From IMG/VR virus record IMGVR_UViG_3300021079_000026, positions 1-29,240 of that record: 29,240 nt of DNA; one strand, given 5' to 3'. Below are positions 18,629-26,036 of this stretch, one piece after another. Both the position numbers and the translations under genes were made by a program. Source of the DNA: a virus. The notes under the pieces were generated by a model. That model saw only the letters and a list, made by a program, of their open reading frames with translations, was not told the origin of the DNA and did no database searches. Each line of letters starts with the position of its first letter. The first letter of the stretch is position 1.

Positions 18629-20467
18629 TTATGAGAATGTAACTGATTGGAAGTTCTTAACTGATACTCTAATATCTTTGTTTGGATATCTAATTTGATA
18701 TACTTGTGATGGTTGTGCAAATATTGTATCATCTACAGGCCCAATTAATTTTGTTTCAGGATTAGAATAAACCATTGATGTTTCAGCGGAAGAATATTGT
18801 CCTCCTACTTCATTATAGATATCAAGTCCTGCAACAGTTAAAACCCCATTAAGATTTTGAATTATACTTCTAATTTCAGATAGATATATATTCTGCCCAA
18901 GCTGTCTTGTTTGTGGATTGAAATATGTTGAAATTGCATCAATTACTGATGAAATAATTTGACCTGAATTTTGTGCAGCATCTAACACAATTGATAAATC
19001 CACACTAACATCAATTACCTCTGCAGTAAAAATTGAAATATAGTCATTCATCATTCTATAGTTAGATAAATAATTGGCAATATTTTGTTTTAAAGTATTT
19101 GAAACAACATTAGTTAATTTACCTGAAGTATCATATGATAATATTTGAATCATTATTTTATTATCATTTTCAGTTATAGATACTTTAGCTGGTGCTCCAA
19201 ATTGAGCTGGCATATTTCTAATAATTGATTCATAATCTTGTACGGTAACCGCTCTTTTTTGTGCCGAGAAGTTAAAAGATACATAATTTCTAATCTCTTC
19301 AATTGTTGGAAGTCCTGACCCACCAATTGCCGCAGTTACGTTATTACATCTTAAAGAACTAACTACAGATGAGTTTGTTGCTTCAGAAGGTCCATTAACA
19401 AAGAATGATACAGTTCCAATTTGATTAATTACATTAGTTCCTAAATTAGTTTGTAATCCACCACCTACTCTATATTGAATAAATAATGTTGAGTTAGCTT
19501 TCAATGCCGATCCTAAAGAAAAGTTATTTGAATATTTCTGTAGTTCTAATGTTGTACCATAAGTAGTAAATTGGTCTAACGCATCTTGAGCAGTATTTGT
19601 ACCTCCACCAAATGTTAATTTTTTAAATCCTTCTCCGGTGTATTCACTAATAAATCTATCTTGAGTTTGAATATATCTACCAACTTTAATTCCTGGTTGG
19701 TCTGAAGCCTTTGTTGGATCTTCAATAAAAACTCTATCTTCTGCTAAGGCATCTACTTCATACCATCTATTTGTTAATCCCATAAATTCAGCTGATGTTG
19801 GTACATTTGTATATTGTGTTCCATCTTTTAATAAAACACTTGTAATACCTAATACATTTTTTTCAGGTAAAAATAATTCAAAGAATGGTTTTACATCATT
19901 AGGACTGATAGTTCTTTTGAAGACTTTTGTAATACCATTAACAACAATTTCTCTTTTGGTAATTGTATAATTCAATAAAATTCCATTAGAATTAAAATTT
20001 GGTATCTTTAATCTATTAGGGAATCCTTGGGCATTATATGGTGAAAAAAAATCAATATCATATATGTTTTCAAATACTAATCCTGCCCCAACAACTTGAG
20101 ACCCTCTTAATAAGGTTCCAAGATATCTTTCATCCTCTTTATCTCCAAATGCTGGTACTGTAATTGAGAAGTCAACTAAAGAAACTGAAGGCCTTTGTCC
20201 TGGTAATTTTAACCCATAAGTTCTGGCTATGTTATAAACTGAAGATTTTTGTTGTGCGTATTGAAGTACTGTTTCTTGAATACTTCTATCAATATGATAA
20301 TGTAAGTTATCTGCAACAGCAGCATTTAAATCCAAGAATACTGAAAATACAGAAGCATCATTAAAATCTTGTATTAATTCAGGATAATAAGTTCTCACGT
20401 AATTTTGTAATTCCGTTCTTATCGCTTGAAAATCTCTGGTTGTATAAGGTATTTGACGGCTAGCCAT
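18629..20467 (-). CDS. 6: Baseplate wedge protein gp6, baseplate-J family (612 aa)
   Basis: ATG at 20467; length is close to T4 gp6 (660 aa). The N-terminus has the typical gp6/baseplate-J opening: ARQIPYTT-like RDF, then FNDASVFSVFLDLNAAVADN with LHYHIDRSIQET and ARTYGLKLPGQRPS, followed by central beta domains and a C-terminal part with GSGLPTIEEIRNYV, KRAVTVQDYESI and NMPAQFGAPAKVSI. The VTVQDYE segment is shared by baseplate-J proteins. gp6 forms the inner wedge ring that links the hub to the outer baseplate and drives its hexagon-to-star change. It follows gp25 by only 5 nt, the same pairing and order as in T4-like genomes. A firm call by motif and context. Confidence 0.93.
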   Translation of the reverse strand: MASRQIPYTTRDFQAIRTELQNYVRTYYPELIQDFNDASVFSVFLDLNAAVADNLHYHIDRSIQETVLQYAQQKSSVYNIARTYGLKLPGQRPSVSLVDFSITVPAFGDKEDERYLGTLLRGSQVVGAGLVFENIYDIDFFSPYNAQGFPNRLKIPNFNSNGILLNYTITKREIVVNGITKVFKRTISPNDVKPFFELFLPEKNVLGITSVLLKDGTQYTNVPTSAEFMGLTNRWYEVDALAEDRVFIEDPTKASDQPGIKVGRYIQTQDRFISEYTGEGFKKLTFGGGTNTAQDALDQFTTYGTTLELQKYSNNFSLGSALKANSTLFIQYRVGGGLQTNLGTNVINQIGTVSFFVNGPSEATNSSVVSSLRCNNVTAAIGGSGLPTIEEIRNYVSFNFSAQKRAVTVQDYESIIRNMPAQFGAPAKVSITENDNKIMIQILSYDTSGKLTNVVSNTLKQNIANYLSNYRMMNDYISIFTAEVIDVSVDLSIVLDAAQNSGQIISSVIDAISTYFNPQTRQLGQNIYLSEIRSIIQNLNGVLTVAGLDIYNEVGGQYSSAETSMVYSNPETKLIGPVDDTIFAQPSQVYQIRYPNKDIRVSVKNFQSVTFS

Positions 20468-20472
20468 TTATG

Positions 20473-20943
20473 TTAAATATTGATAATTAGAAAATCACTC
20501 TGTGCAAATGTTTGTCCATTTGTAGAATAATCTATTTTTATTTTTGCAGTATACTCTGAAGTTCCTTTACCAGGAAGTCTATAAATTGAAGATTCACTGG
20601 TTCCTACAAAATTTTGACCTGTTGCAATATCAACTTCTTCTTGAGGATCTGCTGGTGTAATTGTTATCCCATTAATTAAAAGATTTGGCATAAAGTTTTG
20701 AACCGCATCTCTAATATCGGATTGAATTGCATCAAATGTTAAACCATCAAAGGGTTCAAAAAGAAATTCATATAATCTTGTTCCAAATGTTGGTAAATAA
20801 TATCTTGAACCTTTCCTAGTTAATAAAAGATGTAATAAGTCTGATTTGATTTCATCTTTTTGAAATTGTGTAAGCTCTAAGTAATCTCCACGAATAGAAT
20901 CATTAAAAGGAAACGCAAGACCATATGTTGTACCATTTGCCAT
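20473..20943 (-). CDS. 25: Baseplate wedge protein gp25 (156 aa)
   Basis: I start it at the ATG at 20943 (MANGTTYGLAFPF). The frame extends 25 codons further to 21018, but that stretch overlaps the end of the 56-aa gene and has no family similarity. The body carries the GPW/gp25 (lysozyme-like fold) signature: EIKSDLLHLLLTRKGSRYYL, then PTFGTRLYEFLFEPFD and a C-terminal NGITI strand. T4 gp25 is 132 aa and sits at the baseplate-sheath junction, where it nucleates sheath assembly with gp6 and gp53. The C-terminus here is about 25 residues longer than in T4 (KIDYSTNGQTFAQSDFLIIN). It is directly followed by gp6. Confidence 0.94.
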   Translation of the reverse strand: MANGTTYGLAFPFNDSIRGDYLELTQFQKDEIKSDLLHLLLTRKGSRYYLPTFGTRLYEFLFEPFDGLTFDAIQSDIRDAVQNFMPNLLINGITITPADPQEEVDIATGQNFVGTSESSIYRLPGKGTSEYTAKIKIDYSTNGQTFAQSDFLIINI

Positions 20944-20963
20944 ATAACATAAATATACTTGGA

Positions 20964-21134
20964 TTATTTTTTTATTAAAGTAGTATTCCCTTTTTGCGCA
21001 TTTGGTTCGTAAGGGCAATGTTTACACCCTTTCCCACAACATGATCCTCTATTCAAAAGAAAATAAGTAGTTAAGACAAAAAGTCCCGACTGTTCATCTA
21101 TGTAATAATCTAAATCTTCAACTAATTTACTCAT
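20964..21134 (-). CDS. Small cysteine-cluster protein, DUF5522-like (56 aa)
   Basis: A short gene beginning MSKLVEDLDYYIDEQSG and ending LIKK before a TAA at 20964. Its core, RGSCCGKGCKHCPYEP, has the CCGxGCxHCPY arrangement typical of the small DUF5522-type proteins found widely in Bacteroidota; the preceding GLFVLTTYFLLNRG matches the usual G-hydrophobic-T.Y.L.RG lead-in. The four cysteines and the histidine suggest metal binding; the cellular function is not known to me. Its ATG overlaps the stop of a 21-codon ORF (TGATG), and it has one of the few good Shine-Dalgarno sequences in the window (aaagga, 5 nt before ATG). Likely acquired from a host. Confidence 0.88.
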   Translation of the reverse strand: MSKLVEDLDYYIDEQSGLFVLTTYFLLNRGSCCGKGCKHCPYEPNAQKGNTTLIKK

Positions 21135-21199
21135 CAATTTCCTTTAATTGAACCGTAAATTACATTTACGATGTTCTGTACTAAGTTATCGTTTGACAT
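21134..21199 (-). CDS. 21-residue ORF between HNH and cysteine-cluster gene
   Basis: MSNDNLVQNIVNVIYGSIKGN starts at 21199, overlapping the last 14 nt of the HNH gene, and ends in TGA sharing a base with the next ATG (TGATG). It contains the Shine-Dalgarno sequence of the next gene. The coupling suggests it is translated as a leader for the DUF5522-like gene, but it could also be a chance ORF or a remnant left by insertion of the endonuclease. No family is recognised. Confidence 0.35.
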   Translation of the reverse strand: MSNDNLVQNIVNVIYGSIKGN

Positions 21200-21743
21200 T
21201 TTCACTTATCAATTTACAAATTTTAATAAAATAATTTTGTTCAAATTTATTTTTCATAATATTAACATCCTTGTGTGTCCATTGTACATTTCCAAATACA
21301 TATCCTTTTGATGAATCAATTCGATCTAACGAGGCGGTATATGACCTATCTTTTCCGTGTCTAGGAAATGTTAATAATTCACCAGTTAATACACATTTTC
21401 TATTTTGTTCCAAAAACAAATTCCAAATGTATTCTATGGTTAAATTAAATTCTATTTTTCTTCTTCCCTTTGTACCCCTAGAACCACGGATAATTAATCC
21501 CCAAAAATTACCTGAAATTTCACCAAATCCCCCCCATTGTGGATGGTTACCACCAATCTTATTTTTATTTATACACCCACAACTTTTTGTTACACCTTGT
21601 CTTAAATGTGTTAATAAAACATTTGTTGTATTTCCACATTCACATTCACAAACATACCTAATGTGACCATTCCTTGTTTTAGAATGTTCATTTATAACTT
21701 TTAATTTTCCAAATTTTTGATTAATAATTTCTAACTTTTTCAT
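21186..21743 (-). CDS. Free-standing HNH homing endonuclease (185 aa)
   Basis: ATG at 21743, TAA at 21186. Residues 29-57 form a small zinc-finger-like module (CECECGN at 32-38, KSCGC at 53-57) often found in front of phage HNH nucleases. The nuclease core covers about 112-165: NRKCVLTG with Cys117, then SLDRIDSSKGY (138-148) and GNVQWTHKDVNIMK (151-164). These give the His/Asn residues expected for ββα-metal cleavage of DNA. Both flanking genes are intact, so it sits between genes and not in an intron or intein. Homing nucleases beside ribonucleotide reductase genes are well known in T4-like phages (for example MobE near nrdA). A perfect hairpin lies at its start codon. Confidence 0.92.
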   Translation of the reverse strand: MKKLEIINQKFGKLKVINEHSKTRNGHIRYVCECECGNTTNVLLTHLRQGVTKSCGCINKNKIGGNHPQWGGFGEISGNFWGLIIRGSRGTKGRRKIEFNLTIEYIWNLFLEQNRKCVLTGELLTFPRHGKDRSYTASLDRIDSSKGYVFGNVQWTHKDVNIMKNKFEQNYFIKICKLISENVKR

Positions 21744-21788
21744 ATTTCACAGACTATAAATATAAATATATCAATAATCTGTGAAATA
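21743..21788 (-). promoter_or_regulatory. Perfect 11-bp hairpin covering the HNH ribosome entry site
   Basis: tatttcacaga at 21743-21753 is the exact reverse complement of tctgtgaaata at 21778-21788, with a 24-nt AT-rich loop. In the minus-strand transcript the 3' arm ends on the A of the HNH start codon, so the folded RNA would hide the initiation region. It begins only 9 nt past the reductase stop. T4 homing endonuclease genes are known to be silenced by such hairpins in early transcripts. No U-tract follows, so it is not a standard terminator. Confidence 0.65.
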
Positions 21789-21797
21789 CTATTAAGT

Positions 21798-24068
21798 TTA
21801 GTTTATTCTAACAATATCACATGACCCATCAGTACCACTACAAGCTTGTGCTGCGAAGTCACTTATGTCTTTATATTGTGGTTTATCTAATATTTCACCA
21901 AAATTAACCTCTCTAAATTGACGAGTAATTGTCTCCCACTTATAAAATAAATGAACATCTTTTAAACAATAAATCATTCTTGTAAGGTCTCCTTTAAAGT
22001 AATTCTTAGCGAATTTCTTTGCTCTTGATAACCAATATTTCTTTAATAATACTTGTTCTCTTGTTCCACTTACTACAATAGAATCATCCAATAATGTATC
22101 ACAAGCTAACCATAAATTTTCATTAAAATAATGTAATCCATCAATAATTAACCCTGAAGCTAAAACTGAACCTTTACCATATGTCTCAACTAATTCATCC
22201 AAATTCAATACAGATGTAAATGGTGCCTGATTAAAATCTTTATCACCATAGTCAGACATAAAACTAACCGCAGTAAATAAATCTCTTTCGTTCCATATAT
22301 AATCAACAATTACATCTTTATCATCAATGATTACAGTACAACTTGTATTATGGTTAACACCTTGGTAAGCACATAACTCATGATTAGTTCCAGCATTCAC
22401 CCAATTCTGTTGAACCAACTTAATTAATTCAAGATGTTTAATACCTTTCATATCTTTCTTGAATAAACCATTCTTAGGATTTTCAACAGGAACAAATACA
22501 ACATAATCACTCTTAGTACTTGACCATACGCTTTCTTCTAATAAGAAAGACATATTTTCAGTTAACCAACTAGCAGTATCACTTCCTTTATTTAATTGCA
22601 TAACTCTGAAATATTTTTCAGAGTGTTCTGGATGAATACCACTTGCAGTACCCAATACAACTGAAGCATTACCTGATGGTTTAACACAAGTAGTTCTTGC
22701 CGCTTGGTTAATATGAATAACTTTTGCAACTTCTTTATTTGTATCTTTTACAACTTGAGCTCCTTCTTGTAATAATTCAGCATTAAATAATTTTGGATTG
22801 TTCATCCATCCTGTAATACTAACACCTAACAAAGCTTCTCTTTCAAAAATCTGTCTACTTGTTTCTCCTAAATAAGGGAAATTAGTATAACCTGCTTGTA
22901 GTGTACCTAAAATAGATGCGTCTCTACAAGCCTTAAAGAATTTTTCTTTTGTTGTACATTTTTCAGCATTTATTTCTGTAAGATTACATCCTTGAATACC
23001 AAATTTATCTTTATTTACTCTAACGAACTCTTCAACCTCATCATATTTAATTTTTGAGAAATCAACATCCATTAATACAGGAATTTTTAAAATTTCAAAA
23101 CATGGGTTGAACATATCAAACCAACTATTAGCAAATACAAATCCGATATCATTTGCTCCATCATTAAGTTTTACAAGATATTCAAATTGTTCTTTCTTAA
23201 CTTCACTTCTCAATAATAAAACTGAGTTATTACTTCTACCTCTTTGCGGGTTTTCCATTCTCCAATTACCTGTCTTAGCATGAATCATTTCATCATCATT
23301 AGGGTCAACAATCATATTCAATGCTGAACGTCTAACACCACCCGATAATACCGCATCAGCTGAATGACAAATAACATCAAAAGCCAAAATTGGTCTAATC
23401 TTATCACCTTCAGTTGTAATCCATTTTTCAATTAACTGCTCAATCTTCTCTAAAGATTGTTTAAGTCCATCAGGACCTGGTGCTCTAAATCCTCCACTAA
23501 TAAATGAACCTTTTTCTCTAATCTGTGAATAATCAAATTTTAATTGATACCCTGCATATTCTGGAAAAGGTTGCTCATCAACAAAGTATGATGACATTAA
23601 TGCCCCCAATGAATCTGCCCATCCTTCAATACTATCTTCAATCACAAATGTTTTTGCTCCTAAAGTTCTTTTTTGAATACGACTTAAATTATTTACAAAT
23701 GGAATAGATAGTCCACCACCAAATCCACAACCAGATAAGGCCAAATAAAATATCTCTTGGAAAACTCTGTTACGAGCAATATGACCTGACGTACAGTTAA
23801 ACATTCTTGTATTATGTTTCATAATCTGTTCATATCTATATTGTAAATTTCTTTGGGATGCCAACACAGATTGTTCTTTCATACTTTCTAACGCTGAACT
23901 CAAATACGCTTCAATATCTTTTGAATATTTTTCATATTTTTTTCTGTGTCCATCAATAATGTTTTCACAAGCATCTTCCCATGTCTCATACCTACCTTTA
24001 CCTTCCAACCATTTGAAGTAATCTGAGTGTAATTTCAAATCACTCAGGAATTTTTTACCTTTTTGCAT
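21798..24068 (-). CDS. nrdJ: Adenosylcobalamin-dependent (class II) ribonucleotide reductase, monomeric type (756 aa)
   Basis: Reduces ribonucleotides to deoxyribonucleotides by a B12-generated thiyl radical. The family hallmarks appear in order: NTRMFNC, then LALSGCGFGGG with a Cys near 113, SGGVRRSALNMIVDP, NPQRGRSNNSVLLL, GCNLTEINAEKC (Cys near 358 and 368), TTCVKPSGNASVVLG and TASGIHPEHS, and a C-terminal pair Cys743/Cys750. These correspond in spacing to Cys119, 408, 419, 731 and 736 of the Lactobacillus leichmannii enzyme (739 aa), so the length fits as well. T4 itself uses the iron-dependent NrdAB pair, so this lineage has a different reductase and needs cobalamin from the host. No intein or intron is seen. 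A TATAAATA box lies 25 nt ahead of the start. Confidence 0.93.
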   Translation of the reverse strand: MQKGKKFLSDLKLHSDYFKWLEGKGRYETWEDACENIIDGHRKKYEKYSKDIEAYLSSALESMKEQSVLASQRNLQYRYEQIMKHNTRMFNCTSGHIARNRVFQEIFYLALSGCGFGGGLSIPFVNNLSRIQKRTLGAKTFVIEDSIEGWADSLGALMSSYFVDEQPFPEYAGYQLKFDYSQIREKGSFISGGFRAPGPDGLKQSLEKIEQLIEKWITTEGDKIRPILAFDVICHSADAVLSGGVRRSALNMIVDPNDDEMIHAKTGNWRMENPQRGRSNNSVLLLRSEVKKEQFEYLVKLNDGANDIGFVFANSWFDMFNPCFEILKIPVLMDVDFSKIKYDEVEEFVRVNKDKFGIQGCNLTEINAEKCTTKEKFFKACRDASILGTLQAGYTNFPYLGETSRQIFEREALLGVSITGWMNNPKLFNAELLQEGAQVVKDTNKEVAKVIHINQAARTTCVKPSGNASVVLGTASGIHPEHSEKYFRVMQLNKGSDTASWLTENMSFLLEESVWSSTKSDYVVFVPVENPKNGLFKKDMKGIKHLELIKLVQQNWVNAGTNHELCAYQGVNHNTSCTVIIDDKDVIVDYIWNERDLFTAVSFMSDYGDKDFNQAPFTSVLNLDELVETYGKGSVLASGLIIDGLHYFNENLWLACDTLLDDSIVVSGTREQVLLKKYWLSRAKKFAKNYFKGDLTRMIYCLKDVHLFYKWETITRQFREVNFGEILDKPQYKDISDFAAQACSGTDGSCDIVRIN

Positions 24069-24092
24069 ATTTCTTTCTTTCTTTTTTTATTT

Positions 24093-24100
24093 TATTTATA
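24093..24100 (-). promoter_or_regulatory. T4-late-like TATAAATA box upstream of nrdJ
   Basis: Reads TATAAATA on the minus strand, 25 nt ahead of the nrdJ ATG, in the 93-nt gap after the helicase gene. It equals the T4 late promoter core, which is used by the gp55 sigma factor. In DNA this AT-rich an 8-mer can arise by chance; its placement in one of the few true intergenic gaps is the only added support. Confidence 0.3.
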
Positions 24101-24161
24101 TTCATAATACTATCAAAGGACTTAATAAAATTAAACCTTCTAAGTTAAAATTTTTAATAAA

Positions 24162-25544
24162 TTAATTAATTGTTGGACCAGCCTCTCTTAATTTTCTCTT
24201 ATCTAAGAGTTCCTTAACCCTATCTCTTTTTCTTTCTTCTTGTTGTTCTTCAAACCCTAAGAAAGTTACCGAACTTTCGGTGTCTATTTCAAGTAGTTCA
24301 TTGTTGAACTTGCAGTTCTCAAATACGACACCATCTTTACCAATTCTTGACTTGGTGATTGCAATTGTGGCTAAATTCATTTCCTTTTGTTGTAATGATT
24401 TTGCAATTGTTATAATAACGTGACCCACCTGAGCCTTTTTTATTGATCCTCCCATTTGGTCTGTAGTCACAACATCTGAAGATATTGAAGACCTATTACC
24501 TTGCGTTGCCGTCCAACCAACAAGATTTAATTCATGACACATAGATTCAAACCCTCTCATAACCGATCCCTCAGCTTTCCACTCATCTTTACTTGTACTT
24601 TCAGGTAATACACAATCAATATAATCCAAAAGGATTAAATCAATTCTAGTACCATCAGCTATTATTTTTCTAACCTGATTCTTAATCTGATTCATAGTCA
24701 TACTATCAGAAGATAACTTCTTTAAAATCAATTCATTCTTCATAGTTTCATGAACCTCATTGATTTTAGACATCACCTCTTCTTTATGAATAACAAGATC
24801 ATCAGGAGCAATACCCGTCCAAAGGGTAAAGTGTTTTCTTTGTACAATCTTTGGATTGTCTTCAAAAAATACCTGAAGAACATTATACCCAAGATTAAAT
24901 GCTGTATTCGCAATCTTTGTTAAGATGGTAGTTTTACCAACCCCCGTAGGAGCTAATATAACACCTATCTCACCCTTTGCCAAACCACCCTTAAGTAGTT
25001 TATCAATTCCGGGTATACCTATCGGTATTGGGTGTCTAAAGTCCTCATCAAGGACTGTATCCAAATTTGCAAAGATATCTGTAATTCCTGTATCTCTCTC
25101 ACCTACTTGCAACGCTTCTCTAACAAGACCCTCAACCTTATCATAAGATTCAAAGTCTCCCTCATTAATTATCTTCTGAGCCTTGTCCATCGCCTTCTGA
25201 AGTTCTTGTTGTTTACAAAACTTCAATGCCTTTTCCTGAACAAAAAGAGTTCCCTCTGATGGAGCATTCTTAATTTGTTTGATTGTATCAACAACAATTT
25301 TAGCAACAAGTTCTTGAGAAATTTCTGACTTAACTATTTGGTCTAAAGTTTCAAAGTTAGGAGTAGATTCATACTTCACATAATACTCCTTAGTCATCTG
25401 TAAGATGATTTTAAAGTACTTGTTATCAAAATAAGAACTCTCAATAACATCCATGATAGATGATGAAAACTCTCTATCCACCACTATTTGATTCAATAAC
25501 TGCAATTGGAAAGTGTTTCCTAAATATTCAAAATTCTTATTCAT
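24162..25544 (-). CDS. 41: Replicative DNA helicase, T4 gp41/DnaB family (460 aa)
   Basis: Unwinds the replication fork 5' to 3' as a hexamer. The N-terminal 170 residues are the helical DnaB-type hexamerisation region. The RecA-like core follows: PIGIPGIDKLLKGGLAKGE, Walker A GVILAPTGVGKTTILTKI (about 194-210), Walker B LILLDYID (about 305-312), WTATQGNRSS, and TTDQMGGSIKKAQVGHVII with the downstream basic KSRIGKDG. Length is close to T4 gp41 (475 aa). No clear Shine-Dalgarno sequence is present. It follows the 150-aa unknown gene by 36 nt and precedes nrdJ. Neither a gp59 loader nor a primase is seen in the window. Confidence 0.93.
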   Translation of the reverse strand: MNKNFEYLGNTFQLQLLNQIVVDREFSSSIMDVIESSYFDNKYFKIILQMTKEYYVKYESTPNFETLDQIVKSEISQELVAKIVVDTIKQIKNAPSEGTLFVQEKALKFCKQQELQKAMDKAQKIINEGDFESYDKVEGLVREALQVGERDTGITDIFANLDTVLDEDFRHPIPIGIPGIDKLLKGGLAKGEIGVILAPTGVGKTTILTKIANTAFNLGYNVLQVFFEDNPKIVQRKHFTLWTGIAPDDLVIHKEEVMSKINEVHETMKNELILKKLSSDSMTMNQIKNQVRKIIADGTRIDLILLDYIDCVLPESTSKDEWKAEGSVMRGFESMCHELNLVGWTATQGNRSSISSDVVTTDQMGGSIKKAQVGHVIITIAKSLQQKEMNLATIAITKSRIGKDGVVFENCKFNNELLEIDTESSVTFLGFEEQQEERKRDRVKELLDKRKLREAGPTIN

Positions 25545-25580
25545 AATTGTTTTAAAATGTTCCCCTATTTAATTAAATAC

Positions 25581-26033
25581 TTACTTACTTAAGTCAAATT
25601 CCAAATATTCGTAACTTAATTTGCTTTCTGAAAAAATGTCAGTCAACTCTCTTAACACATCTTTTAAAAATGGTCGTACGTCCACCGTATAACGAACTTT
25701 TGGTGGAAATAATTTTCCGTCAAAAACTCTATGACAAATTGTCTGATCCCCAACCTTAACAAAAATGTTAAAAATCTCTGGTTCATCGGTAAACGATGTC
25801 TCCATAATTTTTGGGTCATAACTAATTGCATCTCTGTTGTCCATCATGTAAACAACTGTCTTCATTTTTAGATAATATTGTAACTCTTCCTTGAGTGTTT
25901 TAATATACTCATAAAGGTCTACAGAGTTTTTAGCCTTCGCGTTGTACCCTCTAACATTAAAAAATCTTTGAACTACAATATTGTCGTTTAACGTCAATAA
26001 GAATTCCATTTTTGTGCTGTCTTGATCTCTCAT
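25581..26033 (-). CDS. Unknown 150-aa protein of the replication cluster
   Basis: ATG at 26033, 3 nt after the nuclease stop; a second Met at residue 9 is an alternative start. The sequence (MRDQDSTKMEFLLTLNDNIV, FFNVRGYNAKAKNSVDLYEY, then YLKMKTVVYMMDNRDAIS) shows mixed alpha/beta character, with no enzymatic motif or membrane segment that I can identify. It lies between the 5' nuclease and the helicase. In T4 the genes just upstream of gene 32 encode small replication and transcription factors (gp59, gp33, DsbA), so a replisome or transcription accessory protein is possible. That is positional inference only. Confidence 0.75.
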   Translation of the reverse strand: MRDQDSTKMEFLLTLNDNIVVQRFFNVRGYNAKAKNSVDLYEYIKTLKEELQYYLKMKTVVYMMDNRDAISYDPKIMETSFTDEPEIFNIFVKVGDQTICHRVFDGKLFPPKVRYTVDVRPFLKDVLRELTDIFSESKLSYEYLEFDLSK

Positions 26034-26036
26034 AAT

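Noticed and set aside
20944-21018. N-terminal extension of gp25 to the first Met at 21018
   Set aside because: The extension overlaps the coding end of the 56-aa Cys-cluster gene, and gp25 proteins start near the internal Met at 20943.
21755-21762. TATAAATA late-promoter-like box on the plus strand (also at 18553-18560)
   Set aside because: No plus-strand gene lies downstream; both fall within AT-rich inverted repeats and would drive antisense RNA. Chance is likelier.
21186-24068. Intron or intein interrupting nrdJ, with HNH as its nuclease
   Set aside because: nrdJ is continuous, with its catalytic cysteines and C-terminal Cys pair in place; the HNH gene lies after its stop.
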